A stretch of DNA of 64,000 nucleotides from JANQSS01 sp965249735 (GTDB lineage Bacteria > Bacteroidota > Bacteroidia > Chitinophagales > Saprospiraceae): positions 108,128 to 172,127 of the forward strand of contig CBDFMS010000015.1 in assembly GCA_965249735.1 (NCBI GenBank), in the 5' to 3' direction. Within the stretch, counting starts at the first letter, position 1; the number at the start of each line of letters is the position of its first letter. This document shows positions 36,596 through 45,113 of this stretch, piece by piece. The position numbers and the translations under genes are program-made. Under the pieces are notes generated by a model that was given only the letters and a program-made list of their open reading frames with translations, was not told the DNA's origin and ran no database searches.

Positions 36596-37537
36596 TCAAT
36601 AATCAGTATTACGTTCCCAGTAATTTTGAGCTTCAATTTCATCGAGAATGACTAAATAATTTTGGTACCGCAAAATTGAAATTTCGTTTTTTTCAACGGC
36701 CTCCTTCACGGCACATTTCGGTTCATTTCGATGAGTACAATTGCCAAATTTACACTGTGGACTTACTTTAAAAAATTCACGGAAATTGTGTGCCACGTCC
36801 TCCACTTCCAGGTTATTAAATGAAAGCGTTTTGATCCCGGGCGTGTCAATGATTGCGCTGTGTTCATCAAGGTAAATCATCTCAGCAAAGGTTGTTGTGT
36901 GTTGTCCTTTGCCGGTGTAATCTGATATGACTTTCGTACGTAAATCCAATGTATCGCTCAGGACATTTAATAAACTGGATTTTCCAACCCCTGATTGGCC
37001 CGCAATAAGGCTGATTTTATCAGACAAGCAATTTCTTAGTTGGCTAACATGATCTGATGTCTTCGCGGAGGTGAGTAAGACTTCATAGCCTATTTTCTCA
37101 TAGATATATTTGAGTGCCTCAAAAACCTCTAATTCATCAGTTCCGTAGATATCCGATTTATTGAATACGATGATGACAGGGATATCATGGGGCTCAGTCA
37201 TGAGCAAAAAGCGGTCGATAAAGCCCAATTTCAGCATCGGCTCTACAATAGTCACAACCAAAATGGCCTGATCGACATTGGCGGCCAGCAGGTGTAGATT
37301 GTGCTTTTGGCGGGGTGATTGTCTGACCACGTAATTGGTACGAGGCAATATTTTTGTAATCAAGGTTTCTTCTTTTTCACCTTCATATATCACATAGTCT
37401 CCAACGGCCACAGGATTGGTCAATTTCAAACCTTTTAGTTTGAATTTACCCCGGATTCGGCATTTGACGGTCTCGCCCGCTTCGTTACGAACTTCGTACC
37501 AACTGCCTGTTGATCGTGTGACAATTCCTGAAGGCAT
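36596..37537 (-). CDS. rsgA: Ribosome small-subunit-dependent GTPase RsgA
   Basis: RsgA is a circularly permuted GTPase that helps in maturation of the 30S subunit. The order is OB-fold (MPSGIVTRSTGSWYEV...), then G4 VFNKSD, G1 P-loop GQSGVGKSSLLN, G2/G3 with GQHTTTF and DTPGI. The C-terminal zinc site is CKFGNCTHRNEPKCAV, with three Cys and a His. At 313 residues the length is normal. The start MPSGIVTRSTGSWYEV fits the family. It is convergent with the T9SS cargo gene and transcribed away from nadE. Confidence 0.96.
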   Translation of the reverse strand: MPSGIVTRSTGSWYEVRNEAGETVKCRIRGKFKLKGLKLTNPVAVGDYVIYEGEKEETLITKILPRTNYVVRQSPRQKHNLHLLAANVDQAILVVTIVEPMLKLGFIDRFLLMTEPHDIPVIIVFNKSDIYGTDELEVFEALKYIYEKIGYEVLLTSAKTSDHVSQLRNCLSDKISLIAGQSGVGKSSLLNVLSDTLDLRTKVISDYTGKGQHTTTFAEMIYLDEHSAIIDTPGIKTLSFNNLEVEDVAHNFREFFKVSPQCKFGNCTHRNEPKCAVKEAVEKNEISILRYQNYLVILDEIEAQNYWERNTDY

Positions 37538-37898
37538 TAGGCAGATTGAATTTTAGCGCCGGTGGCGGGATGAATAAGTCGAGGTAGAAAAGAAAAATTA
37601 CCTTCCCATGAATTAACATTGGTTATGGCCAGTGCTTCTCGTCTTTGATGCGTATTCCTATATCTCATTGGCTCTTCATAATTCCTCTTCATACCCAGTC
37701 GTTTCATGTTCTACAAACTCAAAGATAGCGACGGTTTGACGAGCATGTCATCCGAAAAACGGAGGCCTGATTATCAAGGTGTTGCAAGTAGCTGCCAGGC
37801 ATCTTTAGGTGCCTGGCACTTATAGGTGCCTGGCACCTAAAGAAGAACTAAACCCAAAGCCTACCTTTATCTGTTAGAAGAGGAGATATAATACGATT
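37538..37898. other. 361-base stretch without a gene; holds a REP-like hairpin
   Basis: The divergent promoters of rsgA and nadE should be here. The only structure I see is the palindromic element at 37803-37842 and a partial copy at 37793-37800 (TGCCAGGC). GAGGAG lies 12 bases upstream of the nadE ATG and may serve as its ribosome site. No reading frame of interest was found. Confidence 0.6.
37803..37842. repeat. REP-like palindromic element (GGTGCCTGGCACC core)
   Basis: CTTTAGGTGCCTGGCAC, loop TTATAG, then GTGCCTGGCACCTAAAG. The two arms pair over 17 positions with one T-T mismatch at the centre. The core GTGCCTGGCAC occurs twice, and a partial inverted copy TGCCAGGC lies just before. This layout is that of repetitive extragenic palindromes, which can be mobilised by RAYT (Y1) transposases. 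No T tract follows, so it is not a standard terminator. Confidence 0.6.
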
Positions 37899-39554
37899 AT
37901 GAACATAGCACTTGCACAACTTAATTTTCACATAGGTGACTTTGCCGGTAATACGTCCAAAATGATCAAAGCCATTCACAAAGCCAAGGAGAATGGAGCA
38001 GACATCATTTGCTTTGGAGAATTGGCCGTATGTGGATACCCGCCTCGGGATTTCCTGGAGTTTCGAGATTTCATCCAATTGTCAGAACAGGCCATCGATC
38101 GATTAACTGCCGAATCCGGTGAAATCGCAATCGTTGTTGGAGCTCCACGAATTAATCCGGTATTAGCAGGCAAAGATTTACATAATTCTGCCTATTTTTT
38201 ATTTGAGAATAAAGTTCGATTTATTGCAGACAAGGCTCTATTGCCTACTTACGATATTTTTGACGAGTATCGGTATTTTGAACCCGGCACGACATTTAAG
38301 CCGGTTGAGTTTAAAGGGAAAAAAATCGCACTCACTATTTGTGAAGATATTTGGGATGTACAGGGTAAACAAGTTAAGGTCGGTATTGAAAACCCCATGT
38401 ATCGATTCAATCCACTTGATCAAATGGAAGAATCATTTGATCTCATTATTAATATTTCTGCATCCCCATTTAATTACAATCATGCCAAAGAACGTTTGGA
38501 TGTCGTACAGGCAAACGTCAGACAATATAATGCGCCAATGTTTTATGTGAATCATGTCGGAGCGCAAACGGAAATTATTTTTGACGGTGGCTCTCTAGTT
38601 GTTTCACCCAATGGGAATGTATATGACGAAATGATTTTTTTCGAAGAAAATATTTCCTATTACGATTTGGATGATGTTATAGCGGGTAATGAAAATAATG
38701 AAAGGCAAAAGAATAAAATCGAGCTTATCCATGATGCCCTGGTGTTAGGTTTGCGCGATTATTTCGGTAAGCTAAATTTTTCAAAAGCCATCATAGGATT
38801 ATCCGGAGGCATCGATTCAGCCATTACCACTGCTTTAGCGGCCAAAGCTCTTGGTCCTGAGCATGTGCGGGTCATTTTAATGCCCTCCCAGTTTTCCTCT
38901 GATCACTCTGTTGACGACGCACGCGTATTAGCAGAAAACCTTGGTGTGCATTACGACATTATTGCCATCAAGGATATTTATGACAAGTTCGATGAAAAAT
39001 TAAATCCAATATTCGGTGAACTTCCTTTTAATGTTACCGAAGAAAATATTCAGGCTCGGATTCGAGGGGTCTTGTTAATGGCTGTCTCAAATAAATTTGG
39101 TAATATTTTACTGAATACTACCAATAAGAGTGAAATGGCAGTTGGATACGGCACACTCTACGGAGATCTTTGTGGTGGCTTATCCGTGATCGGCGATGTA
39201 TATAAAACTGATGTTTACAGACTCGCAAACTATATAAATCGCAACGAAGAACTAATTCCTGTAAATTCCATTACCAAACCCCCATCAGCCGAATTACGGC
39301 CCAATCAAAAAGATAGTGATAGCCTTCCTGATTATGATATTTTGGATGAAGTCCTATTTCGTTATATTGAAGAACGTAAAGGTCCCGATGAAATAATAGC
39401 TGAGGGTTTTGACAGTGCCGTCGTCCAACGCGCTTTGACTCTTGTCAACCGCAATGAATTCAAGCGCTACCAGACGGCGCCAGTATTACGTGTCTCACCT
39501 AAAGCATTTGGAGTCGGGCGGCGTGTGCCCATTGTCGGCAAGTATCTCAGCTGA
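37899..39554 (+). CDS. nadE: Glutamine-dependent NAD+ synthase
   Basis: NadE amidates nicotinic acid adenine dinucleotide to NAD+, the last step of NAD synthesis. 551 residues in two domains. The N-terminal nitrilase-type glutaminase (~1-265) has Glu in CFGELAVCGYPPRDFLE, Lys in ADKALLPTYDIFDEYRYF and nucleophile Cys in ALTICEDIWD. The C-terminal synthetase (~275-551) has the P-loop GLSGGIDSAITTALA and later NKSEMAVGYGTLYGD with the NKSE motif, then SITKPPSAELRPNQ. All sites are intact. It is monocistronic and divergent from rsgA, and its 3' end faces the TonB receptor gene. Confidence 0.96.
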   Translation: MNIALAQLNFHIGDFAGNTSKMIKAIHKAKENGADIICFGELAVCGYPPRDFLEFRDFIQLSEQAIDRLTAESGEIAIVVGAPRINPVLAGKDLHNSAYFLFENKVRFIADKALLPTYDIFDEYRYFEPGTTFKPVEFKGKKIALTICEDIWDVQGKQVKVGIENPMYRFNPLDQMEESFDLIINISASPFNYNHAKERLDVVQANVRQYNAPMFYVNHVGAQTEIIFDGGSLVVSPNGNVYDEMIFFEENISYYDLDDVIAGNENNERQKNKIELIHDALVLGLRDYFGKLNFSKAIIGLSGGIDSAITTALAAKALGPEHVRVILMPSQFSSDHSVDDARVLAENLGVHYDIIAIKDIYDKFDEKLNPIFGELPFNVTEENIQARIRGVLLMAVSNKFGNILLNTTNKSEMAVGYGTLYGDLCGGLSVIGDVYKTDVYRLANYINRNEELIPVNSITKPPSAELRPNQKDSDSLPDYDILDEVLFRYIEERKGPDEIIAEGFDSAVVQRALTLVNRNEFKRYQTAPVLRVSPKAFGVGRRVPIVGKYLS

Positions 39555-39661
39555 TCAATATTAAAACAACTACTTGGTATTTAGTCCTTTCAACAGCAAC
39601 TTTGCCGTAGCCGGATTTGTCGCTAATGGTACGTTATGCACATCGCAAATTCGCATGAGCA

Positions 39662-42100
39662 TTAAAATTGCCCGTAAATACCGATTTTAAAATTTCGCCC
39701 CGGTGCAGATAATCCGGAAGAAAATGTGCGATAATGAAGATCTGAAATATTTTCGACTCCCAGTTTTATTTGCAGCTTTTGCGTAATATCATATGCTGTG
39801 TAAAAATTAAAAACCACCCAGGCTAAGCTTCCTTCAGAAGTGGCAAATTCTTCACTATCGGAAGATCCCGGCGCATAATCAGATAAACTTTTATTTCCAT
39901 TAAATATCGATTTAACTGACGAACTCCATTTTCCTTTTTGATATTGGATGCTGGCCTGTCCATAGAGCGGTGGTATATGAGCAAGCGGAGCTGTTTCACC
40001 TCCTCTGGTTGATCTTCCGCGCTGCCAACTTATAGATCCATCGAATACCAGATTTTGATTAATTGCAGAGCGTGTTTGAAATGACACTCCTGTAATGTAT
40101 CCATCGTCGGCATTGACATTTGCCTGAACACGCAATTCATTCCCATTGTATAAATAAGTTGAGTCACCATTAGGAAGTGTGAAATTCTGACGAATAATGG
40201 CATCTGAAATCTTCGTATAAAATCCTGTAATACCAAAGTCCGCCCTGGGATATTTACTATTCATGCCTTTTACAGTATGCTGAAGGCCAAGTTCAATATT
40301 CCAGGTTTTTTCCGGAGATAGTTCGGTATTTGGAATAGAGATACTGCTGGATGTTTTTACTCTTACTTTAGCAAAATCGTCTACATTAGGCGACCGATAC
40401 GCTGTCCCGGTAAAAAATCTAACATGCGTTTTCTCTGATAATTCATAATTAATTCCAGCTAGCCAGGTCAGCGATGTATTGGTCTGCGAAATTCCCGAAT
40501 AAAAATATTCCGGCCAATCGAAAAAATCATCTCGATCATACTGTACCATAATTTTATTTGAGCTGAGCCGTCCTCCAATTTGAGCCGTAAACCGCTCCTT
40601 TTTTAATTGGTATAGGCCATACACGCCCATATCGGTCATATGGCTGTGATCAGAAGGGTATCGCGTAAATACATCCCTGCTAACAATTTGTGTTTCTTTG
40701 TTTAATCGTTGAGCTGTCGAATGGACGCGATTCGCCCGATACTCCAATCCGTATGATAGTTGTTGGCTATCTCCACTACCTATGCTTTTTAGGAAATCGA
40801 CATTCGCAGAATACACATCGACCGTTTCAAAATTTGAAACCAAATCTGAGCTTAAATAAGCGCGGTTGTGGCGGTCTTCATTTAAATGCTGAAAGGCGGT
40901 TTGAATTTGAAGCCGATCAAAAAATACGGTAGGCGTTTCACTATCATATCGGACACCGGCCAATAATCTTTTCTGTGGGCCATAGTACCATTCTGAAACT
41001 TCCGGAACACCATTACCATCCACAATCGTGAGTTCGTCATATCTCGGAATATCAGATGTAAACGAATATTGAATATTAATTCCTATGAATTTTTTCTCGT
41101 CAAATTTGTATGTAACTTTCTGAAGTATATCGGTCTGGTCATAACCTGTAAATATTTGTTTTTCAGAATCTTTATTTGTGATAATTAAATCCGAATCAGG
41201 GTCGACATAAAATAGCCTCTTACCAAATTCCGGAAATGCCTTTGGATGGTTTTTGCCGGATCTTAAATCTCCGTATTTTGAAAATGAAATGGAAGTCATT
41301 GAAGCCAACGACTTTCCGGCAGCACTAAGATGCGTGTGAATCGATCGTTCATCATTTGCAGAGGCATATCGGACATATGAACCCCCGGAAATTATTGGCT
41401 TTGACCTTGGACTAAATTTTGGTCGTAATGTCTGAAAATGAATCACACCACCAAGGGCATCACTACCGTACAGGATACTTCCCGGACCATATAGGGTTGT
41501 GATATTTTCCAGGGCAGCCTGGTCAACTGAAATGGCATTTTGTAAATGGCCCGAGCGATATATGGCATTGTTCATTCGTATACCATCAATAACCAGTAGA
41601 ACTTTGTTCGCTTCAAAACCCCTTAGAATGGGGCTGCCTCCTCCCATTTGGCTACGTTGAATATAGGCACCACCATTTTGTTCGAGTGCCTCGACTGTGG
41701 TCTGTGATTGAAATTGTCGAAGTTGCTTTTTATCGATGGTCGCAATCTCATAAGGTTTTGACACTTGATCCATTGCTGACATGCCAACCACATTGATGGT
41801 CTTTAAGCTGATGACTTCAGGTTGCATTGATACGTCTATTGTATTTGATGTATGACAGTCCAGTGACAACGAATAGTCATCGTAGCCGAAGTAGTTTAAG
41901 ATGTAAGATTTTTTACAATCGACATGAAAACGCACTTGTCCATCATCATCTGAATAGGCCAATACACTGCCTTCTTCGTCCATCACCGCAACAAATGGAA
42001 GAACTTCACCTTCTTCATCAAACACGGTGATTTGTGTCTTTTGGGCTAAAATCCCAAAAGCCGTCACACAAAAAAAGAAAATGAAAAGAAGCCTTAACAT
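39662..42100 (-). CDS. TonB-dependent outer-membrane receptor (heme/siderophore type)
   Basis: 812 residues: signal peptide (LLFIFFFCVTAFGILAQ), an N-terminal carboxypeptidase-regulatory-like domain (~20-95) with VFDEEGEVLPFVAVMDEEGS, plug (~110-225) and a 22-strand barrel to a terminal Phe. The plug has LRGFEANKVLLVIDGIRMNN, a RSGHLQNAISVDQAALENIT segment and YGSDALGGVIHF. This arrangement is that of hemoglobin/heme and colicin-type receptors. No SusD gene is beside it, so it is not a glycan (SusC) receptor. A TATATTTG -7 box on the minus strand (42105-42112) lies 4 bases before the start. The ligand is not known; iron or heme is the best guess. Confidence 0.92.
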   Translation of the reverse strand: MLRLLFIFFFCVTAFGILAQKTQITVFDEEGEVLPFVAVMDEEGSVLAYSDDDGQVRFHVDCKKSYILNYFGYDDYSLSLDCHTSNTIDVSMQPEVISLKTINVVGMSAMDQVSKPYEIATIDKKQLRQFQSQTTVEALEQNGGAYIQRSQMGGGSPILRGFEANKVLLVIDGIRMNNAIYRSGHLQNAISVDQAALENITTLYGPGSILYGSDALGGVIHFQTLRPKFSPRSKPIISGGSYVRYASANDERSIHTHLSAAGKSLASMTSISFSKYGDLRSGKNHPKAFPEFGKRLFYVDPDSDLIITNKDSEKQIFTGYDQTDILQKVTYKFDEKKFIGINIQYSFTSDIPRYDELTIVDGNGVPEVSEWYYGPQKRLLAGVRYDSETPTVFFDRLQIQTAFQHLNEDRHNRAYLSSDLVSNFETVDVYSANVDFLKSIGSGDSQQLSYGLEYRANRVHSTAQRLNKETQIVSRDVFTRYPSDHSHMTDMGVYGLYQLKKERFTAQIGGRLSSNKIMVQYDRDDFFDWPEYFYSGISQTNTSLTWLAGINYELSEKTHVRFFTGTAYRSPNVDDFAKVRVKTSSSISIPNTELSPEKTWNIELGLQHTVKGMNSKYPRADFGITGFYTKISDAIIRQNFTLPNGDSTYLYNGNELRVQANVNADDGYITGVSFQTRSAINQNLVFDGSISWQRGRSTRGGETAPLAHIPPLYGQASIQYQKGKWSSSVKSIFNGNKSLSDYAPGSSDSEEFATSEGSLAWVVFNFYTAYDITQKLQIKLGVENISDLHYRTFSSGLSAPGRNFKIGIYGQF

Positions 42101-42104
42101 GCCG

Positions 42105-42112
42105 CAAATATA
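42105..42112 (-). promoter_or_regulatory. Candidate -7 promoter element of the TonB receptor gene
   Basis: The minus strand reads TATATTTG, a full TAnnTTTG match ending four bases before the ATG. With the usual spacing, transcription would begin at or within the start codon, giving a leaderless mRNA, or the true start lies a little downstream. No -33 TTG was found at standard spacing. Confidence 0.35.
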
Positions 42113-42290
42113 TTGTTGTCAAATTGGACGTCATTCATATCAGAGCATTGGTCAGATAATCGCGCCTCAAGGCTCATCTTTTTATAGGTCATCTGGCTCT
42201 GAATATTAACTGATAACAACATGATCTGGTATGGAATGTTTCTTAGCACACGACCTTCTGCAACAGCTCCGGTCGTGATACTCGGGTTAG

Positions 42291-43475
42291 TTAAGGTTTG
42301 ACCGGCAACTGGATGGTGAACGTGGTGCCCATATTGGGTTTAGATTCTTTAACAAAAATCCTACCCTTGTGGTACATTTCGATTATACGTTTGGCCAACG
42401 AAAGGCCTAAACCCCATCCTCTTTTTTTTGTAGAAAATCCCGGATCAAAAACTGTTTTAAATTTATTTGTGGGAATTCCTTTTCCTGTATCCGATATATC
42501 GAGACATATCCTGCGATTTTCCTCATACAAATCGACAATAATATTGCCTTTGCCATCCATGGCATCCAGTGCATTTCGCAATAGATTTTCTACCACCCAT
42601 TCAAACAAGGGAGGATTTATCCGCGCTTGTAAGTCAGGCATATTCTCCTTGTCAAAAATAAATTTCACGTTTCTGGAAGCCCTTCGTTTCATATAATCTA
42701 CAGCCAGCTCAACAATATTTTTAATGCTGACTTTTTGTAGTTCAGGTTTTGAACCAACTTTACTAAATCGTTCTGCAATAAGATTTAGTCGTTTAACATC
42801 TTTATCCAACTCCATCAATATCTCAAAGTTGGCATCGTTTTTTTCCAAGGTATTTTCCAATAGTGATATCCAGGCCATTATGGCAGAAATTGGAGTCCCC
42901 AGTTGATGTGCAGTTTCTTTTGCAAGACCCGCCCAAACTCTATTTTGTTCCGCCCGTCGTGCAGCATTTAATCCATAAAGTCCAATTGCCACAAAGGTTG
43001 CGATCAACAATAATTGAAATAGAGGAAATAGAGACAAAAGTTGTAACAAGCGTGAGTGCTTGTAGTAAACATACTTAGTCAGCTTATAATTTGGCTGGAT
43101 CTGATTCTCAATTACAAATGGTTCCGGGCCTTTTGCTTTAATTTTTTCCAGTTCTCTATTTAGTAGTTCCTGATCAAGTTCGTCGCCATCCGGTTGAAAA
43201 TTGAATTGACTCTCGATATCCCCGTTCTCATTTACCAACATGAGTGGTATGGTCTTATTTCGGGCAAGTACATCAAGGTGTACATTCAGACTGGTCAAAT
43301 CGTCCTGATTTTCGCTCATATCGTCCAGTACAAGTGAAATCAACTCAATTGTATTTGCCTCGCGCTCTGCCAGCTTGTTGGTGACATAATAGGTATATGT
43401 AGTACTCAGAGCGAGTACAAGAATTCCTGCCAGGATGAGCCATACTTTCCACCTTCTATCTTCGAAGATCTTCAT
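42291..43475 (-). CDS. Membrane-bound sensor histidine kinase
   Basis: 394 residues from the ATG at 43475; a TTG nine bases upstream overlaps a TACCTTTG -7 box (43482-43489) and is unlikely. It has a first membrane helix (WLILAGILVLALSTTYTYYV), a ~110-residue sensor region outside, and a second membrane segment (LFPLFQLLLIATFVAIGLY). The kinase core has the H-box GLAKETAHQLGTPISAIMAW, N-box ENLLRNALDAM, G1 DTGKGIP and G2 GWGLGLSLAKRII. Its form (AxxLGTPISA) is the HisKA type common in Bacteroidota. No response regulator is adjacent, so it is an orphan. The signal is not known. Confidence 0.92.
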   Translation of the reverse strand: MKIFEDRRWKVWLILAGILVLALSTTYTYYVTNKLAEREANTIELISLVLDDMSENQDDLTSLNVHLDVLARNKTIPLMLVNENGDIESQFNFQPDGDELDQELLNRELEKIKAKGPEPFVIENQIQPNYKLTKYVYYKHSRLLQLLSLFPLFQLLLIATFVAIGLYGLNAARRAEQNRVWAGLAKETAHQLGTPISAIMAWISLLENTLEKNDANFEILMELDKDVKRLNLIAERFSKVGSKPELQKVSIKNIVELAVDYMKRRASRNVKFIFDKENMPDLQARINPPLFEWVVENLLRNALDAMDGKGNIIVDLYEENRRICLDISDTGKGIPTNKFKTVFDPGFSTKKRGWGLGLSLAKRIIEMYHKGRIFVKESKPNMGTTFTIQLPVKP

Positions 43476-43574
43476 AGCAGGCAAAGGTAAGTAATGCCCT
43501 CAAGTCACAGAATAAGCTTCTAACAACAGTGAAACGACCTAAATTCTCTATCTTTCATCAAAGATCGTGTGCAA

Positions 43575-43952
43575 ATGAATAGGACAATTGACTTCGCAGC
43601 TCTGGCCTTACGGCTAGTCGGAGGAGGGCTTATGTTGACTCATGGGATACCCAAACTGGTGCAGGTATTTAATGGAGATTTTGGTTTTGTTGATCCCCTC
43701 GGTATCGGACCTACTTTTTCCTTGTTTCTCACCGTATTTGCTGAGGCTGTTTGTGCTTTTTGCCTTCTTTTTGGATTCAAAACCAAATGGGTCGCCATTC
43801 CCTTGATAATCACTATGATTGTTGCGGCCTTCGTCGTACACAGTACGGATTCTGTGGGAACAAAAGAAATGGCGCTGCTCTATTTGGGCATATACATTTC
43901 TATTTTCTTTTTGGGAAGTGGTCGCTACAGTGTCGATTATTATATTAAATAA
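43575..43952 (+). CDS. DoxX family membrane protein
   Basis: 125 residues with four membrane helices. The DoxX signature is in the first (ALRLVGGGLMLTHGIPKLVQ) with the helical pattern LRLxxGxxxxxHGxxKL, and the second and third (FLTVFAEAVCAFCLLFGFKT, IPLIITMIVAAFVVHS). The family appears in quinone- or thiol-related membrane redox systems, but a general function is not fixed. The ATG at 43575 is preferred over the GTG at 43569. A TATCTTTC box at 43549-43556 is a candidate -7 element. Its stop lies four bases from the end of the convergent catalase-related gene. Confidence 0.88.
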   Translation: MNRTIDFAALALRLVGGGLMLTHGIPKLVQVFNGDFGFVDPLGIGPTFSLFLTVFAEAVCAFCLLFGFKTKWVAIPLIITMIVAAFVVHSTDSVGTKEMALLYLGIYISIFFLGSGRYSVDYYIK

Positions 43953-43956
43953 TTAA

Positions 43957-45048
43957 TTAAACCGGTTTTGTCCACGACCGAATATTCCGTTGATCGTTGT
44001 CAGGAATCGGAGGTACCATGCCCCAGATTTTGTATGAAAACAATCGTGCTTTTCGTGCAATTTCTGAATTCGCCCGTAGATAGTTCAAAGAATTATAATC
44101 ATACATGGATTTTGCCGGAATAATTCCCAACGATTTAGGCATGTTTTTCAATGAGAACGTGGTCATTGTACTTTCTTTCCATCCTAACATTTTAGTGACT
44201 TCAAACTCAGCAAGATCCTTCCAGGGAAATTCATTTTCATCCCATGGCTTCATATTATTAAATATTTCCGGATCCTCTCCATCTACTGCTTTTCGGATTT
44301 GAATTTGTAGTCGGTATTTTGCTTCGCCCTTATTGACTCGCGCATAATATTCATTTTTTAAAAAATTCTTTCCTCTCGTTTCATGCGGGAGTACGCGTTG
44401 GTTACTTGTATCGATTACACTCGGATCGGGATCGATTCCTGATTCCGGAATATCATCAAAAGGCCTCACTTTATATTTACAATAATATTTCACGCCTTCT
44501 GTCGACATATACAAAAATGGTGTTTTGGCATGATACCGGATGTTATGAAAGGAAGAGGCGTGGCGGCGGACAGACATCTGCGCGCCCAGGGAACCATCCG
44601 GATACTTTCGATTATACGTTACCCAATCGACACCCCATTTTTCACTTCGTGCCGCCGCAAATTTCAAAAAACTCAATGCAGACCAAAACACACTAAATTT
44701 TCCCGAATTTAACTCGAGATCTAACGGACTCTTAAAATGATCAGATGAAAATTTTATTGAACAACTTCGAATAACTTTCATGGCATCATCTAAAAATGTG
44801 GCTGAAGCATGACGCACTCTGATGTCAAATTTACGCCCCGGTTGATAGAAGTCATTTGGCGGAATGTCGGGGTTATCCACAATTTGTAACCACCCTGTCC
44901 CTGCAATTCCGTTATTGTGACTCATTCGATACCGTCGCAATGCCAAAAAAATAGTGATAAAAAAAACAAAAACCTTTACAGACCACCACATAACTAGTTT
45001 GTCCATTACTGCTCTAAATTTCGAAGGGCTGCTATGATTTGATTTCAT
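43957..45048 (-). CDS. Catalase-related heme protein (allene oxide synthase/hydroperoxide lyase-like)
   Basis: 363 residues. It has the catalase fold landmarks: distal region RMSHNNGIAGTGWLQIV with His44, the following GRKFDIRVRHAS and SIKFSSD parts, LELNSGKFSVFW, and near the C-terminus the proximal heme motif RLFSY (Arg335, Tyr339). It is much shorter than true catalases (~480) and resembles the coral (Plexaura) allene oxide synthase, which turns fatty-acid hydroperoxides into allene oxides. In that enzyme Thr precedes the distal His where catalases have Val; here it is Ser43. A hydrophobic segment (~24-37) near the N-terminus may anchor it to the membrane. It is encoded 65 bases after a lipoxygenase gene, which would make its substrate. 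Confidence 0.85.
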   Translation of the reverse strand: MKSNHSSPSKFRAVMDKLVMWWSVKVFVFFITIFLALRRYRMSHNNGIAGTGWLQIVDNPDIPPNDFYQPGRKFDIRVRHASATFLDDAMKVIRSCSIKFSSDHFKSPLDLELNSGKFSVFWSALSFLKFAAARSEKWGVDWVTYNRKYPDGSLGAQMSVRRHASSFHNIRYHAKTPFLYMSTEGVKYYCKYKVRPFDDIPESGIDPDPSVIDTSNQRVLPHETRGKNFLKNEYYARVNKGEAKYRLQIQIRKAVDGEDPEIFNNMKPWDENEFPWKDLAEFEVTKMLGWKESTMTTFSLKNMPKSLGIIPAKSMYDYNSLNYLRANSEIARKARLFSYKIWGMVPPIPDNDQRNIRSWTKPV

Positions 45049-45113
45049 AATAATTTTAGATTTTAACCAGATAAAATTTATTTTATAAACCTGAAAACCG
45101 GCTTGTGGTATAA

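Noticed and set aside
42249..42277. CACGACC/GGTCGTG inverted repeat after the histidine kinase gene's end
   Set aside because: Seven base pairs with a 15-base loop and no T run; too weak to call a terminator.
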